In this document: positions 52,269 through 61,853 of the stretch, in pieces | Position numbering within the stretch: position 1 is the stretch's first letter | Layout of the letters: the number at the start of each line of letters is the position of its first letter | The notes under the pieces: generated by a model | Databases searched by the model: none | Seen by the model: the letters and a program-made list of their open reading frames with translations, nothing else | Told to the model about the DNA's origin: nothing | Made by a program: the position numbers and the translations under genes | Source of the DNA: Metellina segmentata | Taxonomy: Eukaryota; Arthropoda; Arachnida; Araneae; Tetragnathidae | Direction of reading: 5' to 3' | NCBI GenBank assembly: GCA_947359465.1 | Contig: OX375875.1 | Coordinates: 60,761,981-60,825,980, forward strand | DNA length: 64,000 nt

Positions 52269-53572
52269 TATATTTTTCGAGTTATCAAGTTCTTGTCTTT
52301 AGATGGCGATATATATTTAAAGTATGTGGTACAGAAATGTACTTAATTTTCGTACTGTTTAATGGAAACAATGGATGTAAACAAAAAAATCAATTGTTAT
52401 GGGATTCATACGCCAATTTTTTCGCTTTTAAATTTTTTATTTGAACTATGGATTTGGGTATAATATAATACTGAAACTGTACAGATGAGCTCGTCACTCT
52501 TAACGAAATTCTTAAGCAGTCTGATAACAGAAAGCAATGATATATATGAAAGATAGAAATCAGCGCAGAAAATAATATCTAATCGAGAGTTAAAACAGGT
52601 TTTGGGTAAACAAATACCAAATCGCCTTTCAGCATGCTGAATGTGCAATGAAAATATAATTGAAGTACACTTTCAGAAGCGAATTTTGATAACACGGCTG
52701 ATTTATCTATCTTCTCCCATGTGTTGTATTGGAAATAATATTTATTACCAGTAAGAATAAAATGAAATACTGTAAAAAAATTTTAGGATAGTTTATTCCA
52801 TTTGGTGGTACTAAATTTTAATATTAAGCTATATTCATTATAAATGTATTTAAGTAAGATATGAAATGTTAGTAAAACATTTTGCCAACTTTAGCTATAA
52901 GTAATTAAGAAAGTTTATCTATGCACGAGTCTGTTAGTGGTATTTTATAAAATAAAAGTATATTCCAAGCATTCAATCAATATATCTAAAGTGCTTTTAG
53001 TTAATTAGAAACTAGAACCAAGTTCGTTATAAGGGAAAGTGCTGTTTGATTATTACCACCGAATACGAAATCTAATTCGCAAAGCAAATTTGTAAATTAA
53101 ATATTTGAAGTGCCCTTGTTGTTTTTCTAGGCCTTCATCTTTGATTAAAATCCTCAGATCAATGTGAGTAATATATTCGTTCAGATACTCCAATTTCAGC
53201 ACGGCTTTATCAAATAATAAACGAATATAATTGCTCATTTTAAAACAAATCTAAAAGTATGATAATAAAAGTAATTTTTCTAGTGCTTTTAAATATTTAT
53301 TATTATATTTATTTCAATAAAATAGGAGGGATAGAAAATAATGAATATAGCGGTTGCATTTATTTCTTATTTCTTTTTACAGATGGTAGAATTCATTCAA
53401 AAATATCATGAACACTTAATCTTAAAATGATAGATTAATGTATAATTATCGGATATAATATTTATTTTAATAAATAATACAGTATTAGTAACAAAATTAT
53501 AAAGTGTAAAATACAATAAATGAAGATATATGAGTTTTAAGGTACGTGTAGTTGATTTTACAGTTTTAAACT
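52269..53572. other. Intron 8 sequence without recognised features
   Basis: AT-rich; nothing recognised. Confidence 0.4.
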
Positions 53573-53670
53573 TATGGATCGGTCTGGTAGACAGGGTGCT
53601 GGCTTCTGGATTGAAAGATCATTCGAATCTGGGTAAGGCATGTATGTTTATCCATCTGGAGTGAACACGT
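53573..53670 (+). repeat. tRNA-like SINE head fragment
   Basis: ATGGATCGGTCTGGTAGACA then a B-box-like CATTCGAATCTGG and GCATGTATGTTTATCC, matching the first 100 bp of the full-length SINEs. The rest of the body is missing, so it is a 5' fragment. Confidence 0.65.
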
Positions 53671-53770
53671 GATCTCTATAAAAGAGCTGTGTCTACAATG
53701 CATGGTATGCATGTATGTGAGGTGCAATATGAACCCGCTATACGTCCGTAGTGCATCAGAGTATCCCTAA

Positions 53771-54265
53771 GGCCCGCTGCATACATCCGGTTTTTCAACG
53801 TCCGCCGCCGCTGACTCAACGCAAGTGCGGTCTGAGACACATTAGATCCAATGGAGTAGTGCACACATGCTTCTGGCACCGCTGCGGCGACGCACGTCCA
53901 ACTTGCGTGCAATTTGTACCGCAGTTCCCCACGGAGACAACTTACGTGCAATTTGTATCGCACTTCCCCACTGAGACAACTTGCGCGCAATTTGTACACT
54001 TCTTCGGTCTCAAGTACCTTGTTTTCATAAATAAATGGTATATAAATAATAATTAATAAATGGTTGTATCCAATACGTCTATTTTATTTCAAAATACACT
54101 TTTTTTTGCACCAAGAAAGCGAAACAAACACAGTTTCTTCGATAAGATATTTATCGCAAATAGCCCAAAATGAGTACATGCGTTATTTCACGGTTGTGTG
54201 TGCATAGTTGGGCTTCGGTGCCGCAGCGGCGCCGCACGTTGAAAAATCGGATTGTGCACCGGGAA
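53771..54265 (-). mobile_element. PIF/Harbinger-like MITE, copy 2 (opposite orientation to copy 1)
   Basis: The element is 495 bp. Ends GGCCCGCTGCATACATCCGG and, from the other side, TTCCCGGTGCACAATCCGAT, both running into TTTTCAACGT. It is flanked by TAA on each side (53,768-53,770 and 54,266-54,268). The interior 'atggttgtatccaatacgtc' is the reverse complement of the interior of copy 1. It carries three copies of a CAATTTGTA(C/T)CGCA-type 30-bp repeat at about 53,900-54,000 that copy 1 has once. Confidence 0.72.
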
Positions 54266-55649
54266 TAAGTGATTCACAATTCCGCCCTTGTATATCTATG
54301 ACGAATCCTACTCAATTGTCCTGGTATTAAATAATAAAAAATTATGGAATAATTTTTTTTTTGCATTTGCATTAGTGATTATTTTTATTACACATGAACG
54401 GCTAATGTCTCGAAATATGAATATTTTATGATCCATTTTTCAAATGGTGTGAATGCAAACGTAAAACAAAAAGCGAATACTTTCTGATGACTGTTTTCTG
54501 CTATGCTCTTTATTTAGTAAACTTCGTTGTAGATGTTCTTAATTACCTAAGATCAAATAAAAAGCGAGCGTTTGATGGTATGTGAATGAAATATGCATAA
54601 GGAAGAGAGCAGTAAACTATAACGATCTTTTCTAGCAATTTCACTCTTTTTTTTTTCAGCGCACAATATTTTCTTGTTTATTTTGAGCTCCAACTCAATG
54701 TAAATGATTGATATGGGGAAAACTACGCCATTCATGAAAATGGCTTTAAAAGGGAACGAAGGAGAGAGTGCCTGATCACACTCTATCAGTGAGAGTATCG
54801 AATCTACCGTAGACAATAACTCACAGGTAATGATAATGGGCTCTGGGTAATACTATATATAAAACAACGGTTGTGTGGACCTTTTTCAACGGGAATTGTA
54901 GGGATTATGAAGAGAGGCTTTGGAAGATTTTTGTGGTGGGTGAAAATACAAGGATATCGATTTTAAGATGCGTTCTAATCATTTCGATTAATTCAGTCAT
55001 CCGAAATAATGTATTCTTTTGCATTAGAATGGCAACCTTACTGGGTATTCAAATGAATTATTCAATAAAATCAGATTTATCACAGTAATTAGAGTTAGCT
55101 TCTGTATATTTATTCGTGAGTATCACCACATTTGTCTTGTGCTTGAATTTTTTGGTGCAGTTAAGAAAATGCAATAGAATCTAATAGAGGTAAAACTTCT
55201 TATTTCATTGTAGCTCGTTATTTTAAATTTATTGTTTGAACTGAGTAAAATTTTAAAGGAATAGTTTCTGAGCTATTTTTAAGAAACTTAAAATTATTTC
55301 TATTATTTACTTTGTTTAATCACCATTAATTGAATGTATTACTTCACTTAACTGTCACTTTTCTGAAATAGAACTACACTGCTAGTAAAATTAACGGAAA
55401 AACTTAAGTTTTGGCAAAAAATTCGAAATCACATCAAGCATTTGAATTCTTGGACAGTATAATCATGAATTCATTCCCTAGATCTAGCAACATATGTAAT
55501 TTATCTAAGTTACATTAAATAAAATTCAAAATTTTCAATTTTATAGGGTTTTAGTTCAGCTTAACTCACAGTTAATGTAGCTAAATATTTTATTTCTTCA
55601 AATTGTTTTATATAAAAGGACCAATGCGTATTCTACATCACATAATAAG
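54266..55649. other. Intron 8 sequence without recognised features
   Basis: No exon or element recognised. Confidence 0.4.
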
Positions 55650-55678
55650 GTAGTTGGTCAATTAACGTCCCACTAGGA

Positions 55679-57383
55679 CAGGGGTCGGCAACCTATTGAA
55701 ACGGAAGAGCCAAAAGTTACAATTTACAAAATTTCCCAGTTTTTAAAGAGCCAATAAAAATTTTCGTTTCAATATTATAGTATGTGCTTATATATACTTG
55801 ATTTTTGGTTTAAAATAGACGGCTTTAAGTACGGGATAATATTTATTCATATAAAAACACAAATATAGATAGTTACATCAATGGGAGCATTGGCTTTGCA
55901 TGCCTTTTGAAAGTTTGATTAAATCTGGCTTATAACTTGTTGTTTTAAGTTCAAGCACTCTAGATTTTTATTTGTTAGTTGACTTCTAACTTTATTTTTT
56001 ATTATATTCATGCAAGAGAACGCTTGCTCGCACGAATATGTCGACCCGTAGATCGTCAGCACTCCATATGCCAACTTCTTCACCTCACTGTAGCATTCTG
56101 GAAGACTATTCCATGCTCCGAATATGAGGGTCTCAACTCGCGGAATTTCTATTGGAGCTGCCCAGTGTCCCCTTGTGCTGCGCGATGTGCATGCATTTCT
56201 GGACCTCCAACTCTTCCAACTTGCTCTTGAATTCTGTGAACTTGCCACTCCAAAAGTCTTTGGTTTTCAAAACTAGCAATTGCATTTGAAGCGATCCAGC
56301 ATCAATTCCAAATGGCTCAATGTTGATCTCATTTCGATTTGTGTAGAGAGGATTTACTATGAACGCGAGAGTACTTTTGTTTGTTTTGAATTGCTCGAAT
56401 CTCTCAGCGAATCCATCCTTTATGTTTTTTAAAGCTATACTGAAGTAATTCGTGTCAATAGTTCCATTGGTCTCATCGCGATATTGCTTCAGAGTTTTAA
56501 AATGAAGTAATTTCTCGCTCTCCATGTCTTCAACAAAAAGAAGTAATTTTTTTCGAAACAAACTACTTCTTCAAGCAAGGCGTAGGCTGGGTTGCCATTT
56601 CCTTGCAGTTTTAGATTTAGTTCATTGTGGTACCTACCATGAAGTAGAATTTTTGAAACCATTTGTCTTCTTCCAATTCGGGATGGTCAATGCTTTTTTC
56701 ATTGAGGAATGTTTTTATTTCACTCAAGCACAAAGCAAAACGTTGCAATACGTTACCTCTGGAAAGCCATCGCACTTTATTGTGTAGAAGCTATCTAAAA
56801 CGGCAAACAATTTATTTACCATTATTACTTCTTTAACACGATCCTCAGATATATAATCCAATTCTGTAACTGATTTTATTATATTATACGCGTACATACC
56901 TTTGAGAAGATAATTCGCTTCCAAATCGCATTCTTCTTGAAACAACAAGCGAATAGACACGCAAAAACCGCATGCGATTAAATTAACACACATGCAACAT
57001 AACGTCGATCGCTCTATCCGAGGATGACTGACTGACAACACGTCTAGAGTCTGGACGTGTTGTCAGTCAGGCGGTGGCCGTTTGGGTTAGACGGAAATGG
57101 AATGCAATTGGCTGAAAGATAAACATGTTCACTGAGTTTCATCTCTAAGAACAAAACAATAGTTCAAATTTATCTCCTTACGGTCATGTTAAGAGTAGCG
57201 ATTTGTAATTAACGATTATGAAAACAGAAGCTATTGAGAAAAAATAAATACTTAAAAATATTTTTTCTTATTTTTTAAGGGTTTTGAAAAAAAGTATTAA
57301 TTTTTTCGTATGGAACTGGAGAGCCGCAACTTTATATCAAAAGAGCCGCATGCGGCTCGCGAGCCGCAGGTTGCCGACTCCTG
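55679..57383 (-). mobile_element. hAT transposon, defective
   Basis: The element is 1,705 bp, with inverted ends CAGGGGTCGGCAACCT and CAGGAGTCGGCAACCT. It is flanked by the 8-bp target CACTAGGA / CACTAAAA (six of eight identical), as expected for an older hAT insertion. It is shorter than autonomous hAT elements (about 2.5-4 kb), and the 5' part of the transposase gene is missing. Confidence 0.88.
55919..57041 (-). pseudogene. hAT transposase remnant (ZBED5/GTF2IRD2-like)
   Basis: Minus-strand pieces in order: 57,041-56,724, 56,561-56,133 and 56,248-55,919, in different frames with stops between. Recognisable parts are EMYAYNIIKSV-type helices, a KT(F/D)L-type block with RGNVLQRF, and the C-terminal hATC dimerisation motif LAYGVLTIYGSTYSCEQAFS followed by KVRSQLTNKNLE. 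The N-terminal BED zinc finger is absent. Known: this family is widespread in arthropods and vertebrates, and domesticated copies exist, but this copy is plainly decayed. Confidence 0.82.
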
Positions 57384-57595
57384 CACTAAAACAAGACGAC
57401 GGGCTATTGTCGACGGCTCGGGATAATTCCCGAAGGAAAAGATTCGAGGACAGCACTACGTGATTTTGAACCACAGTTAGATCACGAGGCAACACCTTGA
57501 GCTGGCGCTCCACTCTCTACTTCCACACCACGCTAAAGTGAGGACATTTTAGGTCACGGCATATTTAACGTATACCAACCTCTGTGTACACCACG

Positions 57596-58696
57596 TTCTT
57601 AAGCTAGACCGAGCCCTGAACTGAGCTGTTGGAAGAGCAACAGGTTGCTCTTGTCCACTATTGGACCTTACGCCATAAAATTCAAACCAACCAACAACCA
57701 ACTGCGTTACCGTGGCCCGAAGATATTAAGGATCGATCTTTGAATTTTGGGAGACCAAACAATTCAACGAATTTTTTGAATAGCTGGTACACACTGGAGA
57801 GAGAGAATAGTCACATGAAATAAAAATACTTATATTCTACAGACAGAATAAACCAATACTCAAATTCATAGTGTTGCTTCTACCTCGTGTCATCAGAGAA
57901 CCCATAAAAATTTAATCTGATAAATTTAATTTTTAAAAGTTATTCCCTTTACATATTATGTTCAACATTTATGTCTTAAAAATAAAGTGCTTATTATTAA
58001 TATTCATAAGGTTATGTTACACGTTGAAGTTTCTAGTTTTCGTCATTCGAAAAAGCATCGACCTTCTAATGAAATAAATGGAGCATGTTGACGCAGTAGC
58101 TATTATAAGATCTCAGAAGTGTAGATAACGTGGGTTTGGGACGATTGGCTACCAAGCTAAAGATTTTTATCATTCTTTGCAATTAATCCTATTTTAAGAT
58201 CCGTGCTTTCTTCCAATACTATGACCCACACCCAACGGTCTTCAAACTGAGCGATTGGGAGAAATAACATGAAGCTAAGCATAATCTCCGCCTATTTCAT
58301 TAGAAAGTTGATAGAAGGGAATTGTTAGAAAGAGTGCATTAAAGCTACGCTTGATTATTCGTCATTTTGAATTCACAGAGAAGGTAGAATGGTTTTACGA
58401 GACTTAAATCTATACTAGATTGATAACTATGCAGACACTGTCACCAAGTTTATCCAATTTGCGTGTACCGTATAACCTTAGAAAACAGCACACTCCATCA
58501 ACAGTATGAGTGATTATACTAGTATCTTGGTGTGTGTGTTGTTGTTTATGTTATATTCTTATGTTAGTGTTATTCTTCTTATTATTATTATCATATTTTA
58601 AGCCCAACAACCTTCGAAGCAATGAAAAACTTGGCCTACTACTTTCTTAACACTCACCTTACTGCATAGAACGGCGTATACTTTTAGTTTCTTAAA
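57596..58696. other. Intron 8 sequence; small dispersed repeat at start
   Basis: 57,620-57,715 has a GAGCAACAGGTTGCTC palindrome, then 'ggaccttacgccataaaa' and a CCAA-rich tail, similar to 14,270-14,330. Otherwise nothing recognised. Confidence 0.4.
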
Positions 58697-59412
58697 CAAT
58701 TTCATATCAAACTGAAAGGCATGTCAATTAAAATCCATTTCACACAAACAGAATCCGGGTACATGGAAGCGGAACGCTCCAGATTTAGGTTATGGAAAAC
58801 GTTTTAAGACGCACAAGGATATTTGTTATTGAAGCCGCTTTCCCGAATCTTAGTTAGTCAATTTCAACCGGATTTAAATTGATTCGGATTGACTCAGATT
58901 CTGTTCGTGCGAAGCGGGAACAACGCTGTGGAGTAGTGATGAAGAGAATCCAGGTCAATCTGAATCCAATAGAACCTTAACCAATTTCGTATCAAACCGA
59001 AAAGCATATTAACTAAAAGCCATTCCACACCAACAGAATCCAGGTGCATTGAAGCGGTACACTCCAGATTCGGGATAGAATTTTTTCATAGAAGCGGTTT
59101 TCCTGAATCATCGTTAGTCAATTTCAACCGGATTCAAATTGATTAGGATTGACCCAGATTCTGTTAGCTCGAAGCTGACATAACGCTGTGAGACTAGAGA
59201 TGAATAGAATCCGCGTCAATCTGAATCTAATAGAAATGGACTAACGTACAAAAAAGCCGCTTCCATTAGAAATAGCTCTTCCTCTTAAAACCTTCCACGC
59301 CAACTGAATACGGAGCGTTCCCCCACTTCCAATACGTCAGTCAGTTGCTGTTGGATTAGGATTGTCCCAGATTCTGTTCGAATGAAGCGGTCCTAGCGTT
59401 ACGAGACTAATG
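58697..59412 (+). repeat. 285-bp tandem repeat abutting exon 9
   Basis: CAATTTC(A/G)TATCAAAC starts at 58,697 and 58,982 (period 285), followed by a partial third copy from about 59,285. Each unit contains an inverted pair, 'caacagaatcc' and 'cagattctgtt', so the unit is partly self-complementary. The third copy runs to GAGACTAATG at about 59,411, leaving only the polypyrimidine tract before the exon 9 acceptor. Confidence 0.82.
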
Positions 59413-59428
59413 CCGACTTTCCCTGCAG

Positions 59429-59846
59429 TCCCGTGTGATGGCCACCCCCTCCAGCTCATCGTCGGATGATGAGGCCGGTGGTCGGGCGGCGACAGTGCCG
59501 CGGTACAACGCGCCGCAGGAGCCGCCGCGCCATGACAGCCACGACTCGGAGTTGGACGAGATCCTGATCGACATCCCGACCATCCCGGCCGGCTCCATCC
59601 TGGAGGGCACGGGGGGCCACCCGGGCCTCCGCATCTCGGACACGCCGCCGCCACTGCCGCCGAACCACCCCAAGCTGTCCGACTCGGGCATCAGCAGCAA
59701 CTCGGCCCCGGACTCGGAACTGGACGCCAACGACTGGCACTATCCGGATGTGCAACAGATAGAGAAGCAGCGACACAACAGCGTCCGGGTGAGGTTCTCG
59801 GACACCACGGCCCGCAGGAGGTCCGTATCGGCAGGGGCCGCAACAG
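59429..59846 (+). CDS. mwh: Exon 9: GC-rich exon encoding Ser/Asp-rich disordered tail
   Basis: The exon is 418 bp with acceptor CTTTCCCTGCAG and donor CAG|GTAATT, starting in phase 0 and ending in phase 1. The 139 codons start SRVMATPSSSSSDDEAGG. Visible motifs are an acidic serine run (CK2-like), TPPPLPPN at exon residues 75-82, DSGISS at 85-90 (the DSGxxS form of a beta-TrCP phosphodegron), and RRRSVS at 129-134 (basophilic-kinase site). Nearly every codon ends in G or C, and base composition is far from both the neighbouring introns and exons 1-8. The in-frame ATG four codons in could also serve as an alternative start. If the donor is not used, the frame stops at 59,891-59,893 after 15 more codons, giving an alternative terminus. 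No domain is recognised, and no FH1-like proline tract is present. Confidence 0.78.
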
Positions 59847-60138
59847 GTAATTTTTGCATTCGTGGTATTGAAAAACGACCCACGTTCAAATGAGACCGAA
59901 GTAACAATTATTTTATGGAAATCAAGACACATTTGTGTGCAGTGGGTCACAAATCTTTTCATTCACCTTCGTCTTTTACTTTCATGAATTTTATAGGGAT
60001 ATAGTTAAAATTTTGATTTAAAATATTACTTGTTGACCTCTTTCTATCTCAGCCTTTAATTAAAATAATCGAAAAATCCTCCAAGGGTTTGCTAAATATA
60101 TTTTAAACGAGCTGAATAACACGACGTTGCTCGGGTTT
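59847..60138. other. Intron after exon 9
   Basis: In-frame stop at 59,891 if the donor is skipped; otherwise AT-rich with nothing recognised. Confidence 0.4.
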
Positions 60139-60310
60139 AAAATATGACCACTACAGCTAAAATATGACCGAGACATTTCCCTGTGTTAACTCAAATACAC
60201 AAACCTTGTAGAACGTGTTTCCTACCGCGACAAGTAAAATATGACCGCGATGTTTTCCTGTGTTAATTCAAATACGCAAACCCTGTAGAACGTGTTTCCT
60301 TGTCCATGTC
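60139..60310 (+). repeat. 77-bp tandem duplication plus partial copy
   Basis: AAAATATGACC begins at 60,139, 60,159 and 60,236. The last two head a 77-bp unit ending in GTAGAACGTGTTTCCT. Confidence 0.85.
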
Positions 60311-61495
60311 CATTTATTGCAGGAAAACAAACTTTAGATTTTAAAATTGGGGCTTCGAGGGACACTTTATTACTACCTGTGTGCTAATTTTCGTGGCTAC
60401 AGATTGGTCTGAAGACAGGAAAGAAATAGTTATGTTTTTGGCAGTTTTCAAAAGTATAAGTGTACCAAATTTGGTGAAGAGTGGTGAAATGGTATATATT
60501 TGTATAGTGAATACACACACATACACCCCCCACATCAATTATATATATAATTGTAACACCCATAAATCGAATAAGCAAAACTGTTTGGTTACCTACAGTA
60601 AAAATTACAAATGCCTGACTACGTGAGAATCAATGTTTATAAAGTATTTTGTTTTACACTTTGGATTACTTTAAGACTAGATTTTGTTTACACCAGGCAT
60701 ATTTGAAGACAATTTCACTTTTTTCATGTAATTCACTATTTTATAATGGGAAAAAAGTGATATTTACAGACTTCTTCGGAAATGGTAGGATACAAATTCT
60801 TAAACAAATTAGGTCAGATTTTAAGTCGTTTAGACATTTATTTACTAACTAACTGAGACCCATTTCAATCCTAAAGTTGTGGGTTATTATCATTTTAGAC
60901 AAAACATTTTATACTTTAATACAAATATACCATCCAAAATTTCTTTTCAAATTTCTTTTTAAAAAAAAATCAGTTTTTATATGCATATTGAATTGATATT
61001 GTTGCAATAAATTCAAGTGCATCTACTCCTGCTGTCAACTCAGATTACTAGAAAATGACAATTTTTCAAAGCACACACACAAATTAACAATCTTGCACAA
61101 TATTTCCGCAAAACTTTCGTTTAAATAACATGAAAATAAATTATACAATGGCACTCTTGATTATATAATCCCCGTACTTGTAGACATGAAATTGCCAAAT
61201 CCCTTAAATCATTCAGTGGTATACTATTCCACAAGAAAAAATCGTATACATGGCATTTAATTTTCAAATAATTTTAAACTCGACAGCGATTTTGATTAAT
61301 CATTTAAAAATATTATTAATCCTTTGAATTCACAAGAGAAGAATGCGGGAAGATTATTGTTCCACTTTTAAGAAGCGGATTATCAGAACATATCACACAA
61401 ACAAACATTGTGCTTCAAAGCTTAGCATTAATTCACTAATGGATTTTCAGTATTAACAAACCAGACGGAAAAAGAAGATTTAACCTCCAATATTC
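60311..61495. other. AT-rich non-coding stretch
   Basis: No exon or element recognised. Confidence 0.4.
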
Positions 61496-61507
61496 AAATG
61501 TTCCTGC

Positions 61508-61841
61508 GCCGTCCAATCGGTCTGGTGGTTAAGGTGTTAGCCTCTGGATCGGAAAGATCCTGGCTCAAATCCAGGTCAGGGCATGGATGTTTGAAAGCAT
61601 ATGGTGTAGAGGCTGCTGGTGCACCTTAAATCTGTCGTGGCCGAAAGTCCTCACGTTAGGTTGGTGTGGAAATTTGGAGAGTGGTGTACCAGCTTAGGTG
61701 TTGTCTCGTCATCTGACCGTGGTTCAAAATTACGTGGTGTTGTCCTCGGATTTTTCCATTAGGGTATTGATCACGGATCGTCGTCAATAGTCCGTTGTGT
61801 TGCTCTAGTACGACGTTAATTAAAATAACCATTACCATACT
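61508..61841 (+). mobile_element. Full-length tRNA-derived SINE with perfect 12-bp target duplication
   Basis: The element is 334 bp. Head CCAATCGGTCTGGTGGTTAA and B-box-like GGCTCAAATCC, then the family body, ending in an AAT/AAC-type tail. It is flanked by AAATGTTCCTGC at 61,496-61,507 and 61,842-61,853. Both the length and the body match the copy at 7,769. The perfect target duplication suggests it is younger than the copy at 7,769. Confidence 0.92.
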
Positions 61842-61853
61842 AAATGTTCCTGC

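Larger units (their letters stand above)
55650..57595 (-). repeat. SINE interrupted by a hAT element
   Basis: The SINE 3' end (TTGGTCAATTAACGTCCCAC) lies at 55,655-55,678 and the rest of its body resumes at 57,392 ('acgacgggctattgtcgacg' and on to 'ttaacgtatacca'). Removing the hAT insert and one target copy restores a continuous minus-strand SINE. Confidence 0.8.
17722..59846 (+). other. mwh: Gene span: GBD/FH3-domain (formin-related) protein, Multiple wing hairs-like; partial at both ends
   Basis: Nine exons on the + strand (51, 99, 153, 117, 129, 27, 45, 54 and 418 bp) splice in one frame without a stop to give about 364 codons. Seen: each has an AG acceptor and GT donor, mostly GTAAG. 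The product runs FH3 armadillo-like helices (exons 1-5), a short charged helical segment (6-8), then a Ser/Asp-rich tail (9). Known: GBD/FH3 modules bind Rho-family GTPases and dimerise in formins. Drosophila Mwh has GBD/FH3 but no FH1/FH2 and restrains actin prehair formation in planar polarity. Inferred: no proline-rich FH1 or FH2 is present here, which favours an Mwh-type protein, but the gene leaves the window at both ends, so a DIA, DAAM or FHOD-type formin remains possible. The GBD start and the true C terminus are not seen. Confidence 0.6.

Noticed and set aside
55919..57041. Possible domesticated hAT-derived host gene
   Set aside because: The frame is broken several times, the zinc finger is missing, and terminal inverted repeats and the target duplication are still present, so it is a dead transposon.
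59847..59893. Exon 9 read through to the stop at 59,891 as the gene's true end
   Set aside because: Composition drops to AT-rich exactly at a CAG|GTAATT donor and no polyadenylation signal follows closely, so splicing is more likely. Kept only as an alternative.
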